Assembly (NCBI GenBank): GCA_949282215.1 | Contig: CASDPF010000001.1 | Coordinates: 62,001-126,000 of the forward strand | DNA from: an uncultured bacterium | Lineage (GTDB): Bacteria; Cyanobacteriota; Vampirovibrionia; Gastranaerophilales; Gastranaerophilaceae | Reading direction: 5' to 3' | DNA: 64,000 nt | Shown: one piece after another, positions 7,444-16,123 of the stretch | How the letters are laid out: every line of letters starts with the position of its first letter | Position numbering within the stretch: the stretch's first letter is position 1 | The notes under the pieces: model-generated | Database searches by the model: none | What the model saw: the letters and a program-made list of their open reading frames with translations, nothing else | What the model was told of the DNA's origin: nothing | Translations under genes and position numbers: made by a program

Positions 7444-8190
7444 TTATTTATTTATATTTAAAAAGCCTGTCAGGTATTTGAAATTTTTAATAAACGTTTC
7501 TGTATTTAACCTGATACTTTCGCATTCTCTTGTATTATAGATGGTTATGAGGTCGTTATTTAAGTCTACATCTTTAATTGCATAACAATGCCAGTCATCG
7601 AATTTGCTTTTGAATTTAAATCCTGTGCCTGTTACAAAATTAAAATTACCATTTGCTTCTCCTATTTTTTCTAAAAGTTCTATTGCTTCTTTCTTTTTGG
7701 ATCTAAGTGTCATTTTAAGTGTTTGTTCATTTAATTGAATTGGTTTTTCCCCGACAAATAATTTCATAAATGTTGATGGAAAATTATATTCAAAATCTTC
7801 TACAGAGTCTGCGTATCTGCATATTATGCTTTTAATATTTGGAAATTTTTTTATAAGTTTATTCATGGCAATTTCTATTGCTTTTTGAATAGGATTTTCT
7901 TCAAAATTGTGATTAATAATATTTGCATATTTATCTGTTAAATACAGATTGTCAATTTCTTTTTGTGTTACAAATATATCTTTTTCTTGAGCATTGAGTC
8001 CCGGAAAATGTATTTTATATTCATTAGTGGCAAGGTTATGTGCAATATTTTCTTTTAATAAAATTTTTCCAGCTTTATTTCCGCATAATGAATGCAGAGT
8101 ACTTGTTAAATAGCAATCTGAAAATATTTGTCTTGATTTTTGCAGGGCTTTTATATCTATATCATTTATCGGGATAAATTTTGTGTTCAT
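7444..8190 (-). CDS. Calpain-like (C2/papain-fold) cysteine peptidase, putative
   Basis: The 248-residue protein has a papain-fold triad in calpain order. Cys26 lies in IFSDCYLTSTLHSLC (compare GDCWLL in calpains), His201 in DDWHCYAIKDVD, and Asn219 in ITIYNTRE. Spacing is compact but plausible. No signal peptide, membrane helix or regulatory domain is visible. Calpain-like domains in bacteria often occur in secreted or injected proteins, so this is a candidate effector or an intracellular protease. The assignment rests on motifs only. Confidence 0.6.
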   Translation of the reverse strand: MNTKFIPINDIDIKALQKSRQIFSDCYLTSTLHSLCGNKAGKILLKENIAHNLATNEYKIHFPGLNAQEKDIFVTQKEIDNLYLTDKYANIINHNFEENPIQKAIEIAMNKLIKKFPNIKSIICRYADSVEDFEYNFPSTFMKLFVGEKPIQLNEQTLKMTLRSKKKEAIELLEKIGEANGNFNFVTGTGFKFKSKFDDWHCYAIKDVDLNNDLITIYNTRECESIRLNTETFIKNFKYLTGFLNINK

Positions 8191-8272
8191 ATTTTTCTTA
8201 AAACAGAAGGTAAAAAAAATTGCTATTTAGGCCAAAAATAAAAAAATGATTTTCTCTTTTTTATACTTATCT

Positions 8273-8509
8273 TTATTTTTCATGAATATCAATTTTATAT
8301 CCCAAGATTTCACAAATAAGTATCATTTCATAAAATTTTAGCGACCCTTTTTCAATTTTAGCTCGTACGTTAAAGCGGGAATATTCTTTTCCGCTCAAAT
8401 CGCTCATTCGTCTTGCAAGTTCTGCAATAGTAATTCTGTTTCTGAAAAGCAACAGCCTTACAAGCTCATTTATGTCAGTTTTTGTATCAATATCTATATT
8501 TATAGCCAT
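8273..8509 (-). CDS. Small HTH regulator-like protein (DUF6471-like)
   Basis: The 78-residue protein has a compact helical pattern: ITIAELARRMSDLSG (helix-turn-helix-like), then FNVRAKIEKGSLKFYEMILICEILGYKI. It resembles the protein encoded at 18790-19020, which shares the order AxxL(N/S), N-x-(R/K)xKxxxGSL(R/K)(F/Y)Y and a final (L)xYKI. The pattern looks like the DUF6471/Cro-like group, which I infer binds DNA. It is divergent from the prepilin at 8633, and the shared 123-bp gap carries an 11-bp direct repeat. It probably controls that prepilin and itself. Confidence 0.7.
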   Translation of the reverse strand: MAINIDIDTKTDINELVRLLLFRNRITIAELARRMSDLSGKEYSRFNVRAKIEKGSLKFYEMILICEILGYKIDIHEK

Positions 8510-8528
8510 TTTTTAATTATAAGTCATT

Positions 8529-8577
8529 TGTTAATATATTGATATTGATATTTTAATATGTTATTATGTTAATATAT
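8529..8577. promoter_or_regulatory. Direct repeat in divergent promoter
   Basis: TGTTAATATAT occurs at 8529-8539 and 8567-8577, 38 bp apart, between the HTH gene and the prepilin. GATATT repeats lie between them. It is a possible operator for the adjacent regulator, though the AT-rich context makes chance repeats more likely. Confidence 0.4.
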
Positions 8578-8632
8578 AATGAACAAAATAAAAATAAAGT
8601 ATCATTTAGTTAAGAAATATTAAGGAGGATGC

Positions 8633-9328
8633 ATGAACAAAGGTTTCACGTTAGCAGAAGTGCTGATAACACTTGGAATTATTGGTACCGTAGCTGCTAT
8701 GACTCTACCATCTCTTGTAAATCGAACAAATAATGCACAATATAAAACTGCATTAAAAAAATCTTACTCAGTTATTCAACAGGCATTATTGCGTTTAAAT
8801 AGTGACCAAGGGTTTGTAGCGACAAGGAATACCTATTCAAATAGGTCATTTGTAAACAGTTATAAAAATTACTTTAAAATTTTAAAAGATTGTGGTTTGT
8901 ACAATTGTATATCAGGTTCTACTGATGATAGCGGAACTTTTATTATTAATACTTATAAAACATATTCTAAAAAAAGGAAAGTATCTTCATATTTTTTTGA
9001 TGATGGTCAGTTTATTTTGGCTGATGGTATTGTTATTTTAATAGAAGATAATATTGCCTCTATAGATGATGGATCCTCAGGTATTGGAAGTATTTTGATT
9101 TCTGTAGATATAAACGGATATGAAAAAAAACCGAATGCTTGGGGACATGATTTATTTACATTCCAAATAATGAATGATTCCGGAAAACTCTTACCTATGG
9201 GTGCAGAGGGAACAGTTTTTGATGATCTAAATAAATATTGTTCTCAAACTTCATCAGATCCTCAAAACGGTATTGCGTGTACTTATAAGGCACTTACTGA
9301 TAAAGATTATTTTAATAATTTACCTTAA
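8633..9328 (+). CDS. Type IV/II prepilin-like protein
   Basis: The 231-residue protein starts MNKG, then FTLAEVLITLG, with the canonical Gly at the -1 cleavage position and a single N-terminal hydrophobic helix. The C-terminal domain contains SVDINGYEKKPNAWGHDLFTFQ and ends CTYKALTDKDYFNNLP. It closely parallels the protein at 14897-15637 (ALTDKEYFKNLPK), so the two form one prepilin subgroup. ATG 8633 has AAGGAGG 6 nt upstream. It is divergent from the small HTH gene at 8273. A terminator follows at 9353. Confidence 0.9.
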   Translation: MNKGFTLAEVLITLGIIGTVAAMTLPSLVNRTNNAQYKTALKKSYSVIQQALLRLNSDQGFVATRNTYSNRSFVNSYKNYFKILKDCGLYNCISGSTDDSGTFIINTYKTYSKKRKVSSYFFDDGQFILADGIVILIEDNIASIDDGSSGIGSILISVDINGYEKKPNAWGHDLFTFQIMNDSGKLLPMGAEGTVFDDLNKYCSQTSSDPQNGIACTYKALTDKDYFNNLP

Positions 9329-9352
9329 ATAATTGAGTAAATGTTAAAAAAT

Positions 9353-9382
9353 AAAAAGCCTGCTTTATATGCAGGCTTTTTT
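9353..9382. terminator. Bidirectional terminator
   Basis: AAAAAGCCTGC (9353-9363) pairs perfectly with GCAGGCTTTTT (9371-9381) around a 7-nt loop. It serves both the prepilin and the converging proS. Confidence 0.9.
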
Positions 9383-9383
9383 G

Positions 9384-11117
9384 TTATTTGATGTTTTTAA
9401 CTATTTCAATCAGATGTTCTACTGCGGTCTCAGGTGTAACTTTTTCAATTTCACCGGTTTCTCTAGTTTTATATTCAACAAGACCTTCGTTGATTGTCTT
9501 CCCTACAGTGACTCTGTATGGGAAGCCTATTAAATCAGCATCTTTGAATTTTACCCCTGCACGTTCATCTCTATCGTCAAGTACGACTTCAACACCTGCT
9601 TTTTTTAGTTCCTCATACATTTTTTCAGCGACTTCCATTTGAAGTGTATCTTGGATATTCACAGGTACAATTACAACATGGTATGGTGCGATAGAAATCG
9701 GCCATTTTATACCGTTTTCATCATAATGAGCTTCAACAGCAGCTGCTGCGGTTCTTGAAATCCCGATACCGTAACAACCCATAATATATGGATGAGATTT
9801 TCCATTCTTATCAAGATATACGGCATTCATTGGCTTAGAATATTTTGTACCCAGTTTGAATATGTTACCGACTTCAATGCCTTTAGTTACTTTTAGAGGT
9901 TTTCCACATTCAGGACAAAGTTCTCCTGATTCGACCAATCTGATGTCAGCATATTTGAGTTCTTTAATATCTAGGTCAGTTAAATTTGCACCAACTAAGT
10001 GTTTGTCGGTTTGGTTTATACCAACGACAAAGTTTTTCATATCACGGACTGTTTCATCAGCAATAATTTGGATATCATTCATCCCCTTAGGTCCGATAAA
10101 TCCTGGTACAGCATCAAATCCATGATCCGTCATAAGTTCTGCAATCTCTGCTGCAGATGCAATTCTAACATCTATTCCGCCTGCTGCATTCATTAATTTT
10201 GTTTCTTCTACGGCTTTATCAGCTCTAACTAGAGCTATTACAGGCTTTTTGTCTACGATGTACACTAATGATTTTAAAATTAATGTAGATGGGATATTTA
10301 GGAATTTGCTTAACTCTTCTATTGAATGAGTTTCAGGAGTATCGACTATTTTTGTTTCATTAAAATAATCTTTTCCATCAACTACAGCTTCAGGAAGATT
10401 AGATACTGCGTGGTTTGAATTTGCTGCATATCCGCATTCGCAATAGAATACGTCGTTTTCGCCAGCATCAGTATCAGTGATTACCATAAATTCGTGTGAT
10501 ACGCTTCCGCCAATCGCTCCTGAATCAGACTGAACCATTTTGGTTTCAAGACCGCAACGGTTAAAAATTCTTTTGTATGCCTGAGCCATATTTTGATATT
10601 CTTTATCTAGGCCTTCTTCTGAAGTATCGAAGCTGTAAGCGTCTTTCATAATAAATTCACGTCCGCGTAAGAGTCCGTATCTAGGACGCACTTCATCACG
10701 GAATTTTGATTGAATTTGATATAAGTTTACCGGCATTTGTTTATATGATTTTAGTCCGTCACGTGCAATTGCCGTAATAATTTCTTCGTGAGTCGGACCA
10801 AGGCACATAATTCTGTCGTGGCGGTCTTTTAGTCTCATTAATTCGCGACCGTATGCATCCCATCTGCCTGATTCTTCCCATAATTCTTTTGGCTGTACAA
10901 ACGGCATCAAAAGCTCTTGAGCTCCTGCTGCATCCATTTCTTCTCTTACAATATTTTCAACTTTTTTTAATACTCTCCACATTAAGGGTAAATAGTTGTA
11001 AACTCCTGAGGTTAATTTTCTTATGTATCCTGCTCTTGCAAGCATTTTGTGAGATACTACTTCAGCGTCTGAAGGAAATTCTCTAAGAGTTTGTACAAAT
11101 AATTTTGACATTTTCAT
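9384..11117 (-). CDS. proS: Prolyl-tRNA synthetase
   Basis: This class II synthetase charges tRNA-Pro in the cytosol. The 577-residue protein has the bacterial-type layout. Motif 1 region TSGVYNYLPL comes first, then GPTHEE, and motif 2 FRDEVRPRYGLLRGREF. A middle editing (INS) domain follows, then motif 3 GCYGIGISRTAAA and a C-terminal anticodon-binding domain. The start at 11117 (MKMSKLFVQTL) is preferred because GAGGAAG lies just upstream; a longer frame from 11162 would add 15 untypical residues. It is divergent from the methyltransferase at 11195. Confidence 0.97.
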   Translation of the reverse strand: MKMSKLFVQTLREFPSDAEVVSHKMLARAGYIRKLTSGVYNYLPLMWRVLKKVENIVREEMDAAGAQELLMPFVQPKELWEESGRWDAYGRELMRLKDRHDRIMCLGPTHEEIITAIARDGLKSYKQMPVNLYQIQSKFRDEVRPRYGLLRGREFIMKDAYSFDTSEEGLDKEYQNMAQAYKRIFNRCGLETKMVQSDSGAIGGSVSHEFMVITDTDAGENDVFYCECGYAANSNHAVSNLPEAVVDGKDYFNETKIVDTPETHSIEELSKFLNIPSTLILKSLVYIVDKKPVIALVRADKAVEETKLMNAAGGIDVRIASAAEIAELMTDHGFDAVPGFIGPKGMNDIQIIADETVRDMKNFVVGINQTDKHLVGANLTDLDIKELKYADIRLVESGELCPECGKPLKVTKGIEVGNIFKLGTKYSKPMNAVYLDKNGKSHPYIMGCYGIGISRTAAAAVEAHYDENGIKWPISIAPYHVVIVPVNIQDTLQMEVAEKMYEELKKAGVEVVLDDRDERAGVKFKDADLIGFPYRVTVGKTINEGLVEYKTRETGEIEKVTPETAVEHLIEIVKNIK

Positions 11118-11194
11118 AATACTTACTTCCTCATATTTAATCTTATGGTTATATTTTACCACGCTGAAAAAAGATTATAAATGATGAATTTATA

Positions 11195-12196
11195 TTGTTT
11201 TTGGCAAAAAAATTTTTGTTTAAGTTTTCTATGATTATGTTAGTTTTACCATTATCAGGATTAGATTATAAAATTAAACAAAAACAGGTGTATTGCGGAG
11301 ATTCTGCAAAGGTATACTCCGAAAAGAAAAGTTTTAGGCAGCTTCCGAATATGGATTTTTTACCTTTTTCTGGTGCAGTTTTAAATCGTAATTATGATGA
11401 ATGGTTTAAAGCTTATCTAAAATTTGTGGATGAAAAACAGTCAATTGCTCATAAATTTAAAGAAATTTTTTTACGTCCTGATTTTAAAACTCATATAAAT
11501 AATTCTTCGGTAAAATTTTTAGATATTGGCTGCGGTAATGGTGTATTGACAGAAAAATTCCTTACTGATTTTTGCAATAATTTTAAAACTGCAAAGGTTG
11601 AATTGGATGCTATTGACGTAAATTCAAATTTATTGGAGGAATTTAATCACAGGTTTGTTCAATTACCTGAGAATGTCAAAATATTTTCTGATAAAAAAGA
11701 TTTTTTTAATTCTGATATTAATAAAAAATATGATTTTATAATTGCATCTCATGTTTTATATTATGCAGATAATTTGTCGGATTCTTTAATAAAAATACAT
11801 AACAGCTTATCAGACAACGGCAGAGCTTTGATAGTTCATCATAGCGGAAAAGATTGTATACTTGCAAAGTTGAGAGCTAAATATAATCCTTTATCTTCTG
11901 CAAATTTAAATCAAGCGGAAAATGAAATCTCAAAAAAAGATCTTATTGCTGAATTGCTTTATAATAAAAATATTAAATTTGACTTATACAGACAATATTT
12001 TAATTTGAATTTTCCTGAAAAAATTGAGCATATTGATTTAAAAAATTTAATAAGTTTTATAATTGATAAGCCTTATTCAGAAATCCTTCGGGAAAATAAA
12101 TTAACCGGTATAATAAAAGATATTTCTGCTAATATGGATAGTAACAGAAATTTAAATTTGTTTAATAATATATATGTAATATCAAAAGAAAGTTAA
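11195..12196 (+). CDS. SAM-dependent methyltransferase-like protein
   Basis: A class I methyltransferase fold is supported by VKFLDIGCGNGVLTEKF (motif I, about residues 106-122), an acidic residue in ELDAIDVNS, and FIIASHVLYYADNL (motif IV-like). The substrate is unknown. The N-terminal hundred residues are unusual for this family. They begin with basic and hydrophobic residues resembling a weak signal or anchor and include LPFSGA at 56-61. The start is uncertain: TTG 11195 or ATG 11231 in the same frame, neither with a strong ribosome site. The tagged HAD gene starts 6 nt after its stop, so the two form an operon. Confidence 0.75.
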   Translation: MFLAKKFLFKFSMIMLVLPLSGLDYKIKQKQVYCGDSAKVYSEKKSFRQLPNMDFLPFSGAVLNRNYDEWFKAYLKFVDEKQSIAHKFKEIFLRPDFKTHINNSSVKFLDIGCGNGVLTEKFLTDFCNNFKTAKVELDAIDVNSNLLEEFNHRFVQLPENVKIFSDKKDFFNSDINKKYDFIIASHVLYYADNLSDSLIKIHNSLSDNGRALIVHHSGKDCILAKLRAKYNPLSSANLNQAENEISKKDLIAELLYNKNIKFDLYRQYFNLNFPEKIEHIDLKNLISFIIDKPYSEILRENKLTGIIKDISANMDSNRNLNLFNNIYVISKES

Positions 12197-12201
12197 ATTT
12201 T

Positions 12202-13146
12202 ATGAAAATATCAAAAGTTTCAAATTATCAATTGAATTCAATAAAATGTAATACGCAAAAAAAAGTTTCATTTGCTGGGGTTAAAAATCTTAATTCTCTT
12301 GAAAAAACTTTTAAAAATAATTTGAAAATAGTTTTTGCAGATATAGATGGAACATTGAGTGCAAGTGATGATTTTGTTACGAAAAAAACTCTTGCAGCTA
12401 TTGAATATTTGCATGAAAAAAATATACCGATTGTCCTTACTACTGCACGTTGTTATGGAGATACCCTTCCGATTATCAACCAATTTTCGCATTCTCCTAA
12501 CTACACTATTGCTTTGCAGGGAGGAGAGTTAGTAAATAAAAATTCTGAATCGATATTCACAAATTCTATTTCAAAAAAAGTAGCTAAAAGCCTTGCAAAA
12601 TGGTTTAAATCAGTGAGGGCAAATGATAGAAATTCACATCTTATAATGTATTTTGACGATCAACCTTACTCTGTCAGCAAATTCCAGTTTCCTTGGAAAA
12701 GTAATGCTCTGGTAGAAAGAGTTAAATCATTTGATGAACTTTTTGCCCAAAATAAAAGGCTTCAAAAGGCTGCAATATTTAAATTAGATGCAGCATCTCA
12801 TCCTGAATATCGTCAACTTGATGTAATTGATTCTTTTGAGTCTGCTCATGTACCTGATTTAGCTCTAAAACCTTCAAGTTCCTCTATGCTTGAATTTCAA
12901 AATAAATGGGTAACAAAGGATAAAGCTATTGATTTCTTATTAAAAGTTTTAAAAATCGATCCGAAAAATGCTATGGTAATCGGAGATTCTGCTAATGATA
13001 TCGAAATGTTTGATTTTATACGTTCTAAAAATGGTTTAGCTTTAGCTATGGGAAATGCAAAAGATTTTGTGAAATCTCATGCAAATGCTACAGTTAGTGA
13101 CGTTGAGTCTGATGGTTTTGCAGAAGCGGTATCTTATTTATTTTAG
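12202..13146 (+). CDS. Cof-type HAD phosphatase with N-terminal extension
   Basis: The HAD hydrolase core begins at residue 42 with IVFADIDGTL (nucleophile Asp47, acid Asp49). It ends with MVIGDSANDIEMF (metal-binding Asp pair) and a typical Cof C-terminus. Such enzymes dephosphorylate sugar phosphates, nucleotides or cofactors. The first 40 residues are not part of the family. They are polar and contain KKVSFAG (20-26), like extensions on other proteins in the window. This extension might target the protein. It lies 6 nt downstream of the methyltransferase gene, with no clear ribosome site of its own. Confidence 0.88.
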   Translation: MKISKVSNYQLNSIKCNTQKKVSFAGVKNLNSLEKTFKNNLKIVFADIDGTLSASDDFVTKKTLAAIEYLHEKNIPIVLTTARCYGDTLPIINQFSHSPNYTIALQGGELVNKNSESIFTNSISKKVAKSLAKWFKSVRANDRNSHLIMYFDDQPYSVSKFQFPWKSNALVERVKSFDELFAQNKRLQKAAIFKLDAASHPEYRQLDVIDSFESAHVPDLALKPSSSSMLEFQNKWVTKDKAIDFLLKVLKIDPKNAMVIGDSANDIEMFDFIRSKNGLALAMGNAKDFVKSHANATVSDVESDGFAEAVSYLF

Positions 13147-13154
13147 AAATACTC

Positions 13155-14081
13155 CTATTCTGAAATTTCCTCTAATTCATCAAGAATTTGTTTTTGAGGA
13201 ATACAAAGATTATCCGAATATTGCATTGCAAGATTTAATTCTTTTCTGCAATCATCAAGATTACCTAATTTTTTATCTATTTGAGCTTCATAGTAGTATA
13301 AATCTCCTGCATTTGGAAATTCTGTAATTGCCCGCTCTGCTATTTCTCTTGCATTGTCATATAATCCTTGTTTTGCCATAATTTTAATATAGTTTATATA
13401 AGCTTCCAAGTCTTTAGGGTTATATTTAAGTGATTGTTCCAGTTTATATACTGCTTCTTCATAAAATCCTTTTTCAAAGTCAATTACTGCTAAATTATAA
13501 TATGCCCAACTGTAGTCCGGTGAAATTTCAAGCACTTTTTTAAATTGTTCCGCAGCAGCCTCCTTATCACCCATTTCTTTTAAAATATTACCAAGATAAA
13601 AGTGAGCATATAAATCCTGATCGTTTATATCAAGTGTGCTTTGAAAATTCATCATTGCATTGACTAAATCTCCTTGTTTTAGGTAGCAAATACCTAAATT
13701 AAAATAAGAATTTGAATCATCAATATCTTTTTGCAAAACTTTTTCAAAACATTTTATACCGTTTTCATATTCTTTTAGCTCTGTATAAACAAGTCCGAGA
13801 TTATAGTAGGCGTCAGTATCTTCTGGTGCATATTCTATGGATTTTTGATAAGCTTCTTTAGCTTTATCAAACTTTTTTAGTTTTTCGTATACTATTCCAA
13901 TGTTATAAAAAAGCTGGCTGTCTTCAGGAAAATATTTTGTTAACCACATAAAATGCTGAAGTGCTTCTTTTGTAAATCCGTTATCCAAAAGCAAAAGAGC
14001 CAATTCTCTTCTGGCCTGAAAGTTTTCGCTGTCTTCATGGAGTATTTCTTGTAGTTCCTGTATTTTTTCAAGTTTTGCCAT
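13155..14081 (-). CDS. Tetratricopeptide-repeat protein (308 aa)
   Basis: The protein is built almost wholly of TPR units of about 34 residues (for example YYNLGLVYTELKEYENGIKCFEKVL and similar, roughly seven in a row). It is a helical scaffold for protein-protein contacts. There is no signal peptide or membrane segment, so it is probably cytosolic. It converges on the HAD gene with an 8-nt gap and is divergent from the exported protein gene at 14175. The partner is unknown. Confidence 0.88.
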   Translation of the reverse strand: MAKLEKIQELQEILHEDSENFQARRELALLLLDNGFTKEALQHFMWLTKYFPEDSQLFYNIGIVYEKLKKFDKAKEAYQKSIEYAPEDTDAYYNLGLVYTELKEYENGIKCFEKVLQKDIDDSNSYFNLGICYLKQGDLVNAMMNFQSTLDINDQDLYAHFYLGNILKEMGDKEAAAEQFKKVLEISPDYSWAYYNLAVIDFEKGFYEEAVYKLEQSLKYNPKDLEAYINYIKIMAKQGLYDNAREIAERAITEFPNAGDLYYYEAQIDKKLGNLDDCRKELNLAMQYSDNLCIPQKQILDELEEISE

Positions 14082-14174
14082 AAGATGATGATATCAATTT
14101 TTTTTAGTTAAGGCAACATATTGCATTTATTTTATATTTAAATAGAATATATATAATACAAGGAGGGCTAATTT

Positions 14175-14849
14175 ATGAAAATAAAACTTTTTGCAATAAT
14201 ATTATCAGTGTTTTTATTGGCACAATGTGCATTTGCTGCACCTTTCAATGCTAAAGCTAAAACAAAACGTATTCCTGCAGGTACCAAATTCCAGCTTCAA
14301 ATGCTAAATCCTTTGAGTACCGTAAATTCAGCAGGTAAGGATTTTTCAGCAATTCTTTTGAATGATCAAACTGCAGATTCTGATGTAATTCTCCCCTCAG
14401 GTTCATTAGTAAGAGGTAGTGTAAAAGACATTGTTCCTGCAAGAAGAATGTCTAAGGGGGCAATTTTATATTTAGATTTTGACCATGTAGTTACGCCTAC
14501 CGGCAGACAGTTACCGCTATCTTTAAATATTGTCGGCAGAACCGATATGACTTATGATGGTGGAATTACTACCACAAAAGGCTATGGGGATGCCGTAAAG
14601 AAAAATTGGGATAAAACAAAAGAAATTACATCTACCTGTGTAGAGTGGGGAAATGATATTGTAAATGACGGGCCTGCAAAATATGTTACAGTACCTTTGA
14701 GTGCTATCGGCGGAGCTGTCGGGGGCGGTGCTTACTTTGTTGTTGATAGTATCGCAGACTTAATAAGAAAAGGTGAGGATGTGAATATATATGCAAATGA
14801 CGTCCTTAATGTAATTTTAGTCGAACCTGTAGATGTTCCGGTTTTATAA
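14175..14849 (+). CDS. Exported protein of unknown function
   Basis: A clear signal peptide (MKIKLFAIILSVFLLAQCAFA, cleavage near residue 21-22) leads to a 200-residue beta-rich domain. IPAGTKFQLQML, VILPSGSLVRGSV and GAILYLDFDHVVTP recall the strand pattern of VirB10/TrbI-type C-terminal domains. That likeness is loose and no secretion genes are adjacent. A Gly-rich stretch (IGGAVGGGAYFVV) lies near residue 180. ATG 14175 has AAGGAGG upstream. A terminator follows at once. Confidence 0.75.
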   Translation: MKIKLFAIILSVFLLAQCAFAAPFNAKAKTKRIPAGTKFQLQMLNPLSTVNSAGKDFSAILLNDQTADSDVILPSGSLVRGSVKDIVPARRMSKGAILYLDFDHVVTPTGRQLPLSLNIVGRTDMTYDGGITTTKGYGDAVKKNWDKTKEITSTCVEWGNDIVNDGPAKYVTVPLSAIGGAVGGGAYFVVDSIADLIRKGEDVNIYANDVLNVILVEPVDVPVL

Positions 14850-14862
14850 TTGAGGTTTATAG

Positions 14863-14895
14863 AAAAAAAGACCGACTTAAAATCGGTCTTTTTTT
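14863..14895. terminator. Bidirectional terminator
   Basis: AAAAAAAGACCGA (14863-14875) pairs with TCGGTCTTTTTTT (14883-14895). It lies between the exported-protein gene and a converging prepilin. Confidence 0.9.
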
Positions 14896-14896
14896 C

Positions 14897-15637
14897 TTAT
14901 TTTGGCAGGTTTTTAAAATATTCTTTGTCTGTTAGTGCTTTATTTGTGCATCCAATTCCATTAATGTTTGATGTCGAAATTTTTTTGCAGTATTCTGATT
15001 CTGGATATTTTGTACCATTTGCCCCCATTGGTAAGAGCTTTCCATTATCCATAAGCTGAAATGTAAATAAATCGTGTCCTAGTTTATTTGGTTTTTTACG
15101 TTTTCCATTTATATCAACTGAAATAAATATGGGGTATCTTACACCTTCAATTTGTTGTGGGTTTTCTATTAGGATTAGCATACCATTTGCTAGCACAAAT
15201 TGTCCGTCATCAAACGGATTAGTATATAGTGTTCTGCCTGTATATGTCTTGTAAGTCAGGTCATTATTGTAGTTATTTTCGTCGGAAGTATTACTTGCTC
15301 GTGCCATACATATTGTTGTATCAGGGTTGTCAGTGCCACAGTCATATATTTTTTTGAAATAATTTTTATAATCTTTATAAAATGTTCCTTGGATTGTCCT
15401 ATTGTTATAATCTGAGGGTGTTACTGTATTACCTTTATCTGCACTCATTAAATTTAAGCCTTGTTGAATTTCCGAATATGCAGTTTGTAGACCGGCTGCC
15501 AATTCTCTATTTCTATTGTTTTGTATCAATGTCGGAATTGTCATTGCTGATATAATTCCAATTATCCCGAGTGTAATTAATACTTCTGCTAACGTAAATC
15601 CCGCTACATTTTTGTTTTGATAAATCTTGAGTTTCAT
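14897..15637 (-). CDS. Type IV/II prepilin-like protein
   Basis: The 246-residue protein has a longer leader (MKLKIYQNKNVAG), then FTLAEVLITLG, with Gly at -1. The C-terminal region contains SVDINGKRKKPNKLGHDLFTFQ and ends CTNKALTDKEYFKNLPK, matching the subgroup of the 8633 gene. The start has TAGGAGGTG upstream. It is head to head with an XRE regulator at 15773, and the shared region carries an inverted repeat plus a third half-site (15662-15723). This suggests direct control by that regulator. Confidence 0.9.
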   Translation of the reverse strand: MKLKIYQNKNVAGFTLAEVLITLGIIGIISAMTIPTLIQNNRNRELAAGLQTAYSEIQQGLNLMSADKGNTVTPSDYNNRTIQGTFYKDYKNYFKKIYDCGTDNPDTTICMARASNTSDENNYNNDLTYKTYTGRTLYTNPFDDGQFVLANGMLILIENPQQIEGVRYPIFISVDINGKRKKPNKLGHDLFTFQLMDNGKLLPMGANGTKYPESEYCKKISTSNINGIGCTNKALTDKEYFKNLPK

Positions 15638-15661
15638 TTATATTTTCACCTCCTAATTATG

Positions 15662-15723
15662 AGTTTTACTTTTATATTATAAGTGTAAAACTTAATTTTG
15701 TCTATATATATTATGAGTTTTGC
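15662..15723. promoter_or_regulatory. Candidate XRE operator: inverted repeat plus third half-site
   Basis: AGTTTTAC (15662-15669) and its exact complement GTAAAACT (15685-15692) form an inverted repeat. A third near-copy, AGTTTTGC, lies at 15716-15723. All are inside the 135-bp gap between the divergent prepilin and XRE genes, as expected for an autoregulated switch. Confidence 0.55.
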
Positions 15724-15772
15724 TCAATGTTAAATCTTTTAAATAAATATAAAATATTTAAAAGAGGTAGAG

Positions 15773-16093
15773 ATGAATTTAAAAAAGTTATTCGGGCAAA
15801 ACGTACAAAAGTATAGAAAATACAGAAATCTTACGCAGGAAAAGCTGGCAGAACTTATTGGCGTTGATGTGACAAGTATAAGTTCAATTGAGACGGGCAA
15901 ATATTTTCCGTCTGCTGATAATTTGACAAAAATTGTGGAGGCTTTAAAGATACAGATTGCTGATTTATTTGAATTCGACTCTTTGCACTCCAATGATGAA
16001 ATTTATTCTGATATAATTTCTCTTATTTCTGCTTTTAAGGACGATAAAAAACGTCTTAACGCTGTTAGAAACTTTGTTAAGACGTTGATTTGA
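15773..16093 (+). CDS. XRE-family HTH transcription regulator
   Basis: The 106-residue protein has a classic Cro/C1 HTH at residues 5-60: FGQNVQKYRKYRNLTQEKLAELIGV, then SSIETGKYFPSADNLTKIVEAL. A short helical C-terminus follows, likely for dimerisation. Such small XRE proteins are usually repressors. The divergent prepilin and the operator-like repeats in between make that prepilin the likely target. It has its own ribosome site (AAGAGGTAG). Confidence 0.9.
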   Translation: MNLKKLFGQNVQKYRKYRNLTQEKLAELIGVDVTSISSIETGKYFPSADNLTKIVEALKIQIADLFEFDSLHSNDEIYSDIISLISAFKDDKKRLNAVRNFVKTLI

Positions 16094-16123
16094 ATTTTTA
16101 TAATTTATTCAATTAAAATTTAA

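Noticed and set aside
9388-10196. Plus-strand ORFs opposite proS
   Set aside because: They are antisense shadows of a conserved synthetase with unremarkable composition.
14175-14849. VirB10-type conjugation protein
   Set aside because: Only a loose strand-pattern likeness, with no other secretion gene nearby.
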